A DNA stretch of 25,315 nucleotides from JAGOSA01 sp043718505 (GTDB lineage: Bacteria > Patescibacteriota > Minisyncoccia > Phycocordibacterales > UBA9973): assembly GCA_043718505.1 (NCBI GenBank), contig JAYSVN010000007.1, positions 1 to 25,315 of the forward strand. The letters run 5' to 3'. The notes under the pieces are model-generated. The model was not told the origin of the DNA. It searched no databases and saw nothing but the letters and a program-made list of their open reading frames with translations. Positions 6,438 through 14,734 of the stretch are shown one piece after another; position 1 is the stretch's first letter; every line of letters starts with the position of its first letter. The translations under genes were made by a program, and so were the position numbers.

Positions 6438-7556
6438 TTAATTCTCATAGATTCGTGGTACTCGAATTGACAGACAACTGACAACTTCGTGCGGAGTCAT
6501 ACCGGTCATGAGAGCAATTTCCTGAACATCTATTTTCTCTTTCCCTTCTTCACCTATGAGGGTAACACTGTCCCCGACATATGCTTCGCCGTCTTTGCCA
6601 ATAGATACCATAAGTTGATCCATGCAAATTCGCCCGGCAACTTGGTATAATTTTCCATTAATAATTGCACGACCGATGTTTGAAAGCCGACGTGGGTAGC
6701 CATCCGCATAACCAAGAGGCAACGTAATTATTCTTTCAAAATCTTCTTTTACTTCATATGTTTTTGAGTAGCCGATATACTCACCTTTGCTGGCAACTTT
6801 AAAATACGTCACTTTTGTTTTGAGTGTAAGTGCTGGTTTTATTTCAGCCGGTAAGATTGATGACTCTGGTTCAGGCTCAATACCATAAATGGCAATGCCC
6901 GGCCGAACCATTGTCAGATGATATTCCGGATAAAGGAAAATAGATCGTGAACTACAAATGTGAATATACTTTGGTTTAATTCCCTTTTGAGCTGCGTAGT
7001 TTATTACTTCGCTGAAGCGATCAAATTGCTTTTTAGTAAAATCAATATCCATGCTATCAGAAAAATGGGAATAGATTCCTTCAAGCACTATTTTTTGTTC
7101 GCTCAATAGTCGCGCAGCCAGATCAATAAACTTTTCTTTTCTTTGCCAGTGAACACCAATACGCCCCATGCCTGTATCAATTTTGAGATGAATAATTGGA
7201 ATGATGCCAATCTTTTCACCGACAAGCGCGATTGCTTCGAGTTTTTCGCTGGAGGCCGCTGTTATTGTGAGTTTGTTTACAATTGCTTCTTCTATTTCAT
7301 CAGCATCGATTGAACCGAGAACTAAGATTGGCAATGTGATGCCATTATTTCTCAGCAATATTCCTTCTGAAACTAAAGCAACAGCAAGATAATCTACGTG
7401 TTGTGAAAGCGCCCCACTAATCTCTGTCATTCCATGACCATAAGCATTGGCTTTTACAACAGCACAAATACCTACATTTGGACCGCAGGTTTTACGGATT
7501 ATTTTGGCATTGTTTTTGATATTACTAAGCGAGACGGTAGCGTAGGTATTTCGCAT
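6438..7556 (-). CDS. alr: Alanine racemase
   Basis: 372 aa, normal length for the family. PLP-dependent interconversion of L- and D-alanine for peptidoglycan, in the cytoplasm. The N-terminal TIM-barrel has the PLP-lysine motif VVKANAYGHG (Lys35), the barrel strand KIDTGMGRIG, and the PLP-phosphate region HICSSRS and MVRPGIAIYG. The C-terminal beta domain has the catalytic-Tyr region GYSKTY, then LGYADGYPRRLS and GRICMDQLMV. The frame could extend 26 codons upstream, but the ATG at 7556 matches the usual family start and has an extended -10 (TGG-TATAGT) ending 6 nt before it. It shares a 34-nt divergent promoter region with the superoxide dismutase gene. D-alanine synthesis implies the cell makes its own peptidoglycan. 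Confidence 0.97.
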   Translation of the reverse strand: MRNTYATVSLSNIKNNAKIIRKTCGPNVGICAVVKANAYGHGMTEISGALSQHVDYLAVALVSEGILLRNNGITLPILVLGSIDADEIEEAIVNKLTITAASSEKLEAIALVGEKIGIIPIIHLKIDTGMGRIGVHWQRKEKFIDLAARLLSEQKIVLEGIYSHFSDSMDIDFTKKQFDRFSEVINYAAQKGIKPKYIHICSSRSIFLYPEYHLTMVRPGIAIYGIEPEPESSILPAEIKPALTLKTKVTYFKVASKGEYIGYSKTYEVKEDFERIITLPLGYADGYPRRLSNIGRAIINGKLYQVAGRICMDQLMVSIGKDGEAYVGDSVTLIGEEGKEKIDVQEIALMTGMTPHEVVSCLSIRVPRIYEN

Positions 7557-7557
7557 T

Positions 7558-7584
7558 TTTACACTATACCATTTGAGGTATAAT
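7558..7584. promoter_or_regulatory. Divergent leaderless promoters, alr and superoxide dismutase
   Basis: Minus strand: TGG-TATAGT, hexamer 7568-7563, 6 nt before the alr ATG (7556). Plus strand: TATAAT 7579-7584, 6 nt before the dismutase ATG (7591), with TTTACA at 7558-7563 as a short-spaced -35. The two starts are 34 nt apart and neither has room for a ribosome binding site. Confidence 0.75.
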
Positions 7585-7590
7585 GGGCTT

Positions 7591-8175
7591 ATGAATACAT
7601 TTACTGCAAAAACATTTTCGGTGCCGGAGCTCAAGGGTATTTCGGCGAAAACAATAGAAGAACACGTGAAGCTCTATGAAGGCTACGTCAAAAACACTAA
7701 CGCCGTGCTTACAAAAGTTGAGGACTATGTGAAGGATTCAGAAGCCCATGCCTATGCTTTGGGCGAACTCATGCGACGATTTTCATTTGAATGGAATGGC
7801 ATGAAGAATCATGAGAAATATTTTGCTTTGCTCGAAGGCGGCGCAACGCCGATCACCGCCAGCAGTCCCTTGGAAGAAGCCATCAAAAAACAGTGGGGTG
7901 CGGTTGATGCATTTCTGGTGCGATTCAAAGCGCTGGCACTGACGCGCGGTATCGGCTGGGCAATGTTATCAAAAGATATGGAAGGAAATCTGCTCATGCA
8001 CTGGGTTGATGAGCAACACCTCGGACAATTGCAGGATACGACACCGGTTATTGCGCTCGACATGTGGGAACACTCATATGTTGCTGACTACCAGCCATCC
8101 GGCAAGAAAAATTACGTTGAAGATTTTTTTACCAATCTGAATTGGAAAGTGGCGGAGATGTTTTTTACGGAGTAA
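7591..8175 (+). CDS. Fe/Mn-family superoxide dismutase
   Basis: 194 aa, typical length. It converts superoxide to oxygen and hydrogen peroxide. The four metal ligands are present: H25 (EEHVKLYEGYV), H74 (MKNHEKYF), and D157 and H161 in LDMWEHSYVADY. The active-site Tyr aligns with Y32. The first helix is shortened: the usual HHxxHH stretch is reduced to one His plus Val/Lys/Leu/Tyr. Iron or manganese specificity cannot be decided. The ATG at 7591 rather than an upstream TTG is chosen because a TATAAT box overlaps the longer frame. It ends at a bidirectional terminator shared with the HAD gene. Confidence 0.93.
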   Translation: MNTFTAKTFSVPELKGISAKTIEEHVKLYEGYVKNTNAVLTKVEDYVKDSEAHAYALGELMRRFSFEWNGMKNHEKYFALLEGGATPITASSPLEEAIKKQWGAVDAFLVRFKALALTRGIGWAMLSKDMEGNLLMHWVDEQHLGQLQDTTPVIALDMWEHSYVADYQPSGKKNYVEDFFTNLNWKVAEMFFTE

Positions 8176-8190
8176 TAAATTTAACAAAAT

Positions 8191-8217
8191 AAAACCCATC
8201 AGAAATGACGGGTTTTT
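8191..8217. terminator. Bidirectional terminator between dismutase and HAD genes
   Basis: Stem AAAACCC/GGGTTTT extended past one A-C mismatch by TCA/TGA around a GAAA tetraloop (8202-8205), with T and A tracts on the two sides. Confidence 0.88.
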
Positions 8218-8226
8218 AATTACTTT

Positions 8227-9264
8227 CTATAATAAATTTCTAAGAATGTGCTGACACAGGATTTTGGAAGAAGTGAACCTTGTAACTTTGGGATTTTCAT
8301 CAAAACTTTTGTCAGAAGATAAGTAGAGTACACTTGCTTTCATTGCCAGTCCTGCAAGTACATCTGCTTCCCCATCGCCAACAACAAATGTTTTAAATTC
8401 GCTTTTGTTTTTTTTACTCAACTTAAACATTGCCTCCTGCGCTTTGAGGAATACTTCGGGATTAGGTTTTGGTTTTTTACAATCTTCTCCCGAAACGCAC
8501 ACACCACTAAACACTTTTGCAAGGTTAGTTGTTGAATAGATTTTCTCTTCAAGACAAAGTTCGATCCATTTTTGCGGAGATGAAGTTGCAATTGAAATCG
8601 GCACCTGATTAGCAAAAAGTACTTGTATAAGATTTTCCATACCACTGAGCGTTTCAATAGCTGATCTCTTCCCCATTTGATACATTCTTTTCCATTTTTC
8701 TTCTACCAGGACATCTGCATTGCATTTTGGGGCAAGTTTCTTGAATACTTTCCTGGTAGGAATTCCAGCAAAACGTGCTGATATATCTTTTGGCTTGAGT
8801 TTAATGTTATGAAATTTTTTCAAAACATAACACTCTGCCCTGGCATGGAATTCTGTTTGCGTGTCGGTAATTGTGCCATCGAGATCAAAGATAAAGCAAT
8901 TTTTCCTAAGTGGAATAAGATCAAACTGTTTTGCAGTAATCCAACCTGGCTGAGTTACGGCAAAACCAGATTCATAGTGATAATGCAAATGCTTTAACTT
9001 TAATTTACGAACTTTAATACTGTACGCATGGCTTTGATCTCCATTCGCATAAGAAATGTTTGTCATTCTGGTACGGATATTTTTTGACGGATTAGACTTG
9101 CTTTGGATCCACTCCCAGGAAAAACCAACCTGTACAGATTTAACAATAGAATCGTGCGAGATACAGAATATTGTATTGGTTTCTTTGTCCTCGTAAATCT
9201 TAGATTCTAGATTTCGCTTATATGCATCATAGACAAGATCGTCGGGTATTTTATAGTCAGTCAT
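8227..9264 (-). CDS. HAD-superfamily hydrolase with an unknown N-terminal domain
   Basis: 345 aa. Residues 121-345 are a HAD phosphatase of the beta-phosphoglucomutase-like type: nucleophile motif FDLDGTITD (D127, D129), Ser/Thr motif SIATSSP, Lys motif KKPKPNPEVF, and acidic motif VVGDGEADVLAG. A large helical cap lies between the first two. Substrate unknown; such enzymes hydrolyse sugar phosphates or related small phosphates. The first ~118 residues are an extra module that I cannot assign (basic, beta-rich, with a HLHYHYES stretch). I placed the start at the ATG at 9264, since the longer frame would overlap comEC; a TAAAAA hexamer 7 nt upstream is a weak -10. Confidence 0.85.
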   Translation of the reverse strand: MTDYKIPDDLVYDAYKRNLESKIYEDKETNTIFCISHDSIVKSVQVGFSWEWIQSKSNPSKNIRTRMTNISYANGDQSHAYSIKVRKLKLKHLHYHYESGFAVTQPGWITAKQFDLIPLRKNCFIFDLDGTITDTQTEFHARAECYVLKKFHNIKLKPKDISARFAGIPTRKVFKKLAPKCNADVLVEEKWKRMYQMGKRSAIETLSGMENLIQVLFANQVPISIATSSPQKWIELCLEEKIYSTTNLAKVFSGVCVSGEDCKKPKPNPEVFLKAQEAMFKLSKKNKSEFKTFVVGDGEADVLAGLAMKASVLYLSSDKSFDENPKVTRFTSSKILCQHILRNLL

Positions 9265-9326
9265 TATAATATTTTTAGTGATCGTTTTTGTGACAATACA
9301 TAATATACGGTGATTTGTCAATTGGT

Positions 9327-10910
9327 TTATATCTCTCTTTTTCTCCACCCAAACGGATCAAAATAGTACAGAAGAAAAGCATACGTCAGCGACATCCCAA
9401 CAAATGGCAATTTAACCGTCACCGCAGCCAGTGGTACAAGTGTTGAAATATGAATAATGAAAAGAATGGCAGAGCCGAAGAAATTGGCGATCAGGGCAAA
9501 TGGCAAAGCGATCGGCAAATAGATAAAGCCGAGAATGGCAACCACCGATGTAAAAGCCATGAGGTATGGCACAAACGGCAGAATGAGAATATTGGTGATT
9601 GGACTCACAATTGAAAGCACTCCGGTTTTCCATAAAATAAACGGTAAAACAAAAATCTGGGTACCGATGGTTCCGGTTATCATTTCGCGCCACGGAATGC
9701 CGAGCCATTTCTCTGGCACTTTCTTGAACCAATGCGCCACGGTCGGAGAAAAATAAATAATGCCGACGGTCGCTAAAAATGAAAGCTGGGCCGAAACATC
9801 GCGGTAGAGCGTGTACGGATTGATCGCCGTCATGACAAAACCAGCCATGAGAATGACGGTGCCGATATTGGCATTGCGACCTTTGGATTTGGCAAAGAGC
9901 ACGATGCTCGCCATTATCCCCGCCCTCACTGCACTTGATTGCAAACCGGTCATCGTTACAAAAAGCAAAATCGAGAGACCGCCCATGGCAAGTGAACCAG
10001 CCAATGGCAGAAATGAAAACAGTTCGCGAAAAAAGTTTGCGACAATGCTGACGTTGTATCCGGAAAGCGCAATGATATGCGTCGTGCCAGTTGTGACAAA
10101 TTCTTCGCGATTTTCTTTGGTGATTTGTTTGTCACCGAGGAGGACGCCAGAAGCCAGACTTCCCTTCATGCCAGGGATTGTGGTTTTTACAATGTCTTCG
10201 AGTTTGTTGTTGAACTTGTAGAGGACGCGTAAAATTGGGTTGCCTTTGGTGTCAGTTTTGGTAATTGTTTTGGCTTTGACAATGCCGAGAATGCTGTCTT
10301 TTTTGAGATAGTTTGGGTAATCAAACATGCCGCCTGATTCTGTTTCAAATGGTTCTGGTTTTTCTATCTTGCCAGCTATAGTGATGATTTCGCCGTATGC
10401 ATATTCTTTGCCTTCGCTTTCGCGCACGATGTATTTTATTTTTTCTTTATCTTTCCCAAAGCTCCCCTTAACAATGAATTGGCTACCATTACTACTGGCT
10501 TCGGACGATGTCACTACCATACCAATGAGTTCAACATTTTGTTCAAACGGAATTGATGCTGATTGTTGATTTAGCTTTTCATCGACAGAAATGTAACGCA
10601 GTATGGCTAGTGACATCATGACGAGGCCGACAATATATACCGCGCGACTTGCGCAGCCATCGCTTCGCGATTCTTGTTCGAAACTTTTGTTATGTTTCGA
10701 ATTGCCTTTTCTCCTACCCGGCCAAAGAAAAATGCCGACTGCGGCCACAATCGGCATTACGTATAAGTAATTTGTTTGGTAGATGCTGGCAAGCAGTATT
10801 CCGACAATCCATCCAGCGAGTCCGGGTATAAGTGTATCTATCCTTCCCAAATTATCTAGTCGTTTTCTCTGTAGTTTTCTTTTGCTTCCTCGTCTCTCCT
10901 CGTTGTCCAC
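9327..10910 (-). CDS. comEC: ComEC/Rec2-type DNA uptake channel lacking the metallo-beta-lactamase domain
   Basis: 527 aa. Order: a short basic tail, two TM helices (about 29-62), a third near 90, a DUF4131-like soluble OB-type region (about 110-230), then the multi-TM Competence domain (about 245-510) with its hallmark TGTTHIIALSGYNVSIVA. The protein ends soon after the last TM, so the C-terminal metallo-beta-lactamase-like domain of longer ComEC proteins is absent. ComEC moves single-stranded DNA across the cytoplasmic membrane. The GTG start at 10910 lies inside the RNase HI gene (55-nt overlap); it is supported by a perfect TATAAT ending 6 nt upstream. A TTG at 10850 is the alternative. 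Confidence 0.93.
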   Translation of the reverse strand: MDNEERRGSKRKLQRKRLDNLGRIDTLIPGLAGWIVGILLASIYQTNYLYVMPIVAAVGIFLWPGRRKGNSKHNKSFEQESRSDGCASRAVYIVGLVMMSLAILRYISVDEKLNQQSASIPFEQNVELIGMVVTSSEASSNGSQFIVKGSFGKDKEKIKYIVRESEGKEYAYGEIITIAGKIEKPEPFETESGGMFDYPNYLKKDSILGIVKAKTITKTDTKGNPILRVLYKFNNKLEDIVKTTIPGMKGSLASGVLLGDKQITKENREEFVTTGTTHIIALSGYNVSIVANFFRELFSFLPLAGSLAMGGLSILLFVTMTGLQSSAVRAGIMASIVLFAKSKGRNANIGTVILMAGFVMTAINPYTLYRDVSAQLSFLATVGIIYFSPTVAHWFKKVPEKWLGIPWREMITGTIGTQIFVLPFILWKTGVLSIVSPITNILILPFVPYLMAFTSVVAILGFIYLPIALPFALIANFFGSAILFIIHISTLVPLAAVTVKLPFVGMSLTYAFLLYYFDPFGWRKREI

Positions 10911-11683
10911 GACAGGATTATATCTGCTTCGTCTGTTGCTGACAATGATTTTTTAAATTTCGCACCGCTCTTCCCTTTTACCCTTGCCTCGCAACTCTTC
11001 CAATCACGATGCAGTTCAATCAAACCACCAACCATAGAGACATATGAATAGGCTGGTGTGTTTTCGCGCTCGCGTTTTTCAGCACGTTTTTGTTTGAGGA
11101 GCTCGGCATTTTTTTCGCCGATGACTTCGTACAGTTTTTTGTGGGAAATAGTTTTGCCGAGCATGCGTTCATAGTCGCGACCGCCGCCAGTGTATAAAAG
11201 AATGCGATCACCATCTGCAAAAGATGTCGCGATAAGATCTGCCCGTTCATTGCCGAGAATGCCAACATGTCCGGCGACTTTAATGAAATTGAGTTCGCAC
11301 TTGGATTTGAAGTACCAGGTGAGCTGGTATATCACTTCCCAAAGATCCTGGTTGGCAACCGGCTGGCCATCCGCTGTTTGCCAATTATTCTTGAACCAAC
11401 CATAGACCCACCTGGTGGCACCGTTGAGGGCATATGCCGAGTCGGTATTGATAACGATCTCCTTGACCTCAGTGGCTTTACCAGGCGTGCCGAGATGGTC
11501 TTTGGCGTATTCGAGTGCTTTGAGGATAGCCGTGAGCTCCATGCGGTTATTGGTGGTATGGCCTTCCGCCCCGCCAATTTCCACAACTTTGCCGCCCGGA
11601 AACTGCATCGAAGCCGCCCAGCCGCCCGGACCAGGATTCCCCCGAGAGGAACCGTCTGTATAGATAATGAGAGGCTCTGTCAT
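10856..11683 (-). CDS. rnhA: RNase HI with a C-terminal hybrid-binding (viroplasmin-like) domain
   Basis: 275 aa, against about 155 for a plain RNase HI. It cuts the RNA strand of RNA-DNA hybrids. Residues 3-155 are the catalytic domain with all four acidic residues: D10 (YTDGSSRGNPGPGGWA), E49 (NNRMEL), D81 (NTDSAYAL), D149 (GNERADL), plus H139. A charged helical linker (about 168-210) follows. Residues 212-259 (YSYVSMVGGLIE, W228-x-x-C231, VKGKSGAKFKK, then an acidic turn) match the hybrid-binding domain normally found at the N-terminus of eukaryotic and some bacterial RNases H1. Start supported by TAGAAT 6 nt before the ATG. comEC begins inside its 3' end. Confidence 0.93.
   Translation of the reverse strand: MTEPLIIYTDGSSRGNPGPGGWAASMQFPGGKVVEIGGAEGHTTNNRMELTAILKALEYAKDHLGTPGKATEVKEIVINTDSAYALNGATRWVYGWFKNNWQTADGQPVANQDLWEVIYQLTWYFKSKCELNFIKVAGHVGILGNERADLIATSFADGDRILLYTGGGRDYERMLGKTISHKKLYEVIGEKNAELLKQKRAEKRERENTPAYSYVSMVGGLIELHRDWKSCEARVKGKSGAKFKKSLSATDEADIILSWTTRRDEEAKENYREND
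10917..10922 (-). promoter_or_regulatory. Internal -10 box for comEC
   Basis: A perfect TATAAT on the minus strand, inside the RNase HI coding sequence, ends 6 nt before the comEC GTG (10910). Confidence 0.6.
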
Positions 11684-11689
11684 GAGGGC

Positions 11690-11695
11690 ATTCTA
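11690..11695 (-). promoter_or_regulatory. -10 box for the RNase HI gene
   Basis: TAGAAT on the minus strand ends 6 nt before the ATG at 11683, within the 54-nt space after the upstream gene; no terminator is seen in that space, so read-through is also possible. Confidence 0.6.
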
Positions 11696-11737
11696 GACCA
11701 AAAGGGTGAAAAAGGAAAATAGTGTGAACAGTAGCGG

Positions 11738-12847
11738 TTACTTACATTTAGGACCCGTAATATTTGTCTTAAGATTTTCAGTCAATCCAGTATTGGAATC
11801 AAAACAAATAAATCCTCCTGATGAAACAGAAGCAGATGCTGCTAAAGAATCTTTTGAATCAAAACATGTAACTGTTGCGGAACCATAAGATTTTAATTGA
11901 GCAACAAAACTTGGCCAGACATTTTCACAGGCATTGCCGTATCCTGCTACCTCTGTCATGTTTTTGTCTGTCGAAGCTTCGGCAAAAAAACTGTTTAGTG
12001 TACTTTTTATAGCTTCGTGTTTTCCATCAGTATTATTTGTCGTAAGTGCGGCAATGTTCGCATTTATGTAATCCCCTCGGCATCCTAAATTAGTAATTGT
12101 CGAAGCATCCATCTTTCCATCGTAAAAAACGCCAAGTATTCCGTACGCGTATATATCAGCAGCGTACTGTCCTGGATTTGATGTACTTGTAGGAATGAAA
12201 AGATCAGTTTCAGACTTAGCCTCGGGATTCATTCGCTTAGCAATACTGGCCGGACACATGATAGAAAGGCCTGCTAATTTTTGGCCTGTTTTATATGTAG
12301 TTTTAACACTTGTGTCATAAGATATTTGAAAGGCACAGGTATTATTGGTATTTTTTGCTACTCTAAAATGTTGAAGGTCACCCATTCCATCTTTTAATGA
12401 AAGTTCAGCGGTCTGACAATCATTGATAATAGCTTGTCCCAAACACGTCAACGCTGGATCCTTTGAGTTATCGATGTCAGGGTTGTAGTATTTGGCTGCA
12501 ATACTACCGCAATTTTTTCCAGGTGTAGAAAAAATCATAGGATCGATGGTGGCTGCTGCTTGTTGATTTTTTGAAGGAGTCGTATCTGCTGGAGTTTGAG
12601 TAAGTGTACTGTTTTGCACGCTATCAATCGCCATCGGAGGTTCTTCGGTAGAAAAGTCATTTTTAAAATACATTCCCGCGGCAACCAAGGCGAGAACAAT
12701 TACTGCCGTTACAATCATACCTATATGTGACTTTTTTTGTTCTGGTAGCGCTGCGGCGACAGGAGCCGTGACGGGAATATTATTTCCAATTATTGGCTCA
12801 CTGGTAACTGGGCTACTCGTCTGTTGTGAATTATTTTCTTGTTCCAT
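11738..12847 (-). CDS. Exported single-pass protein with a Cys-rich pilin-like C-terminal tail
   Basis: 369 aa from the ATG at 12847 (the longer frame would reach into recJ). Residues 1-43 are a polar Ser/Thr/Pro/Gln-rich cytoplasmic leader, residues about 44-64 one TM helix (GMIVTAVIVLALVAAGMYF), and the rest should be extracellular. It contains several Cys, including pairs likely to form disulfides. The last ~45 residues have the pattern C-x-D-S, then GGFICFDS, then G-x-K-C-K at the end, which resembles the C-terminus of the exported protein at the window's right edge and of Patescibacteria pilin-like proteins. No family assigned. TACAAT lies 9 nt before the ATG. It sits between recJ and rnhA on the same strand. 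Confidence 0.75.
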   Translation of the reverse strand: MEQENNSQQTSSPVTSEPIIGNNIPVTAPVAAALPEQKKSHIGMIVTAVIVLALVAAGMYFKNDFSTEEPPMAIDSVQNSTLTQTPADTTPSKNQQAAATIDPMIFSTPGKNCGSIAAKYYNPDIDNSKDPALTCLGQAIINDCQTAELSLKDGMGDLQHFRVAKNTNNTCAFQISYDTSVKTTYKTGQKLAGLSIMCPASIAKRMNPEAKSETDLFIPTSTSNPGQYAADIYAYGILGVFYDGKMDASTITNLGCRGDYINANIAALTTNNTDGKHEAIKSTLNSFFAEASTDKNMTEVAGYGNACENVWPSFVAQLKSYGSATVTCFDSKDSLAASASVSSGGFICFDSNTGLTENLKTNITGPKCK

Positions 12848-12923
12848 AATGGACTCATTGTACTCCTGTACGACAAAAGAGTTGCTGTATTTGTGTGGGA
12901 AACGAGAAAGTAGCCTTATGTAA

Positions 12924-14705
12924 CTAAAAAACATCCACAATCCTCACCCTCGCCTCTCTCCCTCTGAAATATGACATCTCAAGCGTACCCGTGAGAGTGA
13001 CTTGCGCACCAGCCGCAAAATCGCCAAAGTCCGCCATTGTTTTGAAAAAGGCAATTGCTTTGCATGATCCCCTCTCATCGCTCATGACGATTTCTAAATG
13101 CTCTTTGGTTTTGCCAAATTGTTTGATGGCTTCGAGTGTGACATTTTGAAAAAGAAAAATTGGTTTTGGATTATCAAGACCGAAGGGCGCGAAACGATTT
13201 ACTTCTTCGATGAAACTTGGTTTTACTTTGTCGAGAGAAATAGTTGCGAGAGCTGTGTTTGCGGCCGCAGAATTTGCCGCGGCGTTTTCAGCAACAATAG
13301 TTTCCGTAATCGAAACGTAACTTTTAACCAGCGCCGCTTCCAAAAAATGTACTTTCTCTCGCGTCACCACAAATCCCCCGGCAACTGTGTGCCCGCCAAA
13401 TTGTACAAAGTGATCAGCATTGGCCGTCATGAGATCAACGATATTGATACTGCCATCAGAGCGACACGAACCTTTGATGTGCTCGTCCTCTTCTTCCATT
13501 CCCCAGACAAAAACCGGTTTGCGAAGTTCATCTGTGAGTTTGCCAGCGACGAGTCCGAGAATTCCGGCCCGCCAACCGGTACTGCCAACAACAATGATCG
13601 GACTTTCTTCTCCACTGGTCGCACGTTTTGAGAGCGACGCTTTGGCTTCTTTCATAATGCGCGCGACTAAAAGTTTACGATCGTCATTGATGTTCGACAA
13701 ATGTTCAGCCATCGGCACAGCACGCGCGTCAGTGTCAGCAGACAAAAGTTCAAATGCTCGCATCGGACTATCCATGCGCGAAGCGGCATTGATGCGCGGC
13801 GCAACCATAAAGGTCAGATCGTCTTCGGTCAGGTGCTCGGTATCCATTTTCATTTTTGCAAAAAGAGCACGCAGGCCCGGACGATTATTTTTGCGCAACA
13901 CTTTCATACCGAAATATGAAATGATTCTGTTCTCGCCACGAATCGGCACCATATCCGAAAGCGTACCGAGTGCAGCCATGTCGAGGAGCCATTTCTCCCA
14001 ACCGTCGTGGATTTTGTAGTATTCGCTGTATTTTTTGATGAAAGCCTGAGCAATTTTAAATGCTACACCAGCACCGGAAAGAACTTTTTGGGGATAATCA
14101 CTCAGAGGTGCACCGTTTTTATCGAGACTATCAACATGCGGATTAATAATCGCAAACGCTCTCGGCAAATCCCCATGCGGCAAATGGTGATCGGTAATGA
14201 TGACATCGATGCCGTTGGCCGTAGCATGAGCGGTTTCGTCTGGAGTTGTTGTACCGAGGTCAAAGGTAATAAGCAAATTGACACTATCGCGCACAAATTC
14301 TTTGACTGCATCCATGTGGAGACCGTAGCCTTCATCATGACGATGTGGAATGTAGAATCGGACTTTGTCGTAGCTGATTTTTTTAAATAAATCAGACATG
14401 ATGGTCGCAGCTGGAATGCCGTCGCAGTCGTAATCACTGTAGATGACAATATTTTGCTTACCCTCCATAGCTTCGAAAATCCGCACAACCACTTTTTCCA
14501 TATTCTTAAATAAAAATGGATCGAGCAAATCTTCATACTTGGGCGCCAAAAATTGCTCTGCGTCTGCTTCGGCAGTCAGCCCGCGCACAAAAAGCATTTT
14601 GCGAACGGTTTCGCTGTAGGTTTGAAGCAAATGCCCCGGTACATCCGGGGCGAGCTGCCACTTTGGCTGGGATTTTGCCTTTGATTCATTTTCCGCCTTT
14701 TTCAC
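12924..14705 (-). CDS. recJ: Single-stranded-DNA-specific exonuclease RecJ
   Basis: 593 aa, normal length. A DHH/DHHA1 exonuclease that degrades single-stranded DNA 5' to 3' in recombination and repair. Motif I is DYDCDG (91-96; usually DYDADG), motif II the FDLG Asp (149), motif III DHH (172-174), then a GTLSDMVP motif with the metal-binding Asp, NAASRM, and the DHHA1 motif FGGHTVAGG. A C-terminal OB-type domain (about 505-593) ends EARVRIVDVF. The start is a GTG, chosen because an extended -10 (TGG-TAAAAT) ends 6 nt before it and no better start lies upstream. It is head to head with the HIT gene, 29 nt apart, and leads the block followed by the exported protein, rnhA and comEC. Confidence 0.96.
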   Translation of the reverse strand: MKKAENESKAKSQPKWQLAPDVPGHLLQTYSETVRKMLFVRGLTAEADAEQFLAPKYEDLLDPFLFKNMEKVVVRIFEAMEGKQNIVIYSDYDCDGIPAATIMSDLFKKISYDKVRFYIPHRHDEGYGLHMDAVKEFVRDSVNLLITFDLGTTTPDETAHATANGIDVIITDHHLPHGDLPRAFAIINPHVDSLDKNGAPLSDYPQKVLSGAGVAFKIAQAFIKKYSEYYKIHDGWEKWLLDMAALGTLSDMVPIRGENRIISYFGMKVLRKNNRPGLRALFAKMKMDTEHLTEDDLTFMVAPRINAASRMDSPMRAFELLSADTDARAVPMAEHLSNINDDRKLLVARIMKEAKASLSKRATSGEESPIIVVGSTGWRAGILGLVAGKLTDELRKPVFVWGMEEEDEHIKGSCRSDGSINIVDLMTANADHFVQFGGHTVAGGFVVTREKVHFLEAALVKSYVSITETIVAENAAANSAAANTALATISLDKVKPSFIEEVNRFAPFGLDNPKPIFLFQNVTLEAIKQFGKTKEHLEIVMSDERGSCKAIAFFKTMADFGDFAAGAQVTLTGTLEMSYFRGREARVRIVDVF

Positions 14706-14711
14706 AGAGCA

Positions 14712-14726
14712 ATTTTACCATATACT
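14712..14726. promoter_or_regulatory. Divergent leaderless promoters, recJ and HIT gene
   Basis: Minus strand: TGG-TAAAAT (hexamer 14717-14712), 6 nt before the recJ GTG. Plus strand: TATACT (14721-14726), 8 nt before the HIT ATG. The boxes are only 3 nt apart, so both promoters share most of their bases. Confidence 0.7.
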
Positions 14727-14734
14727 GGTTACAT

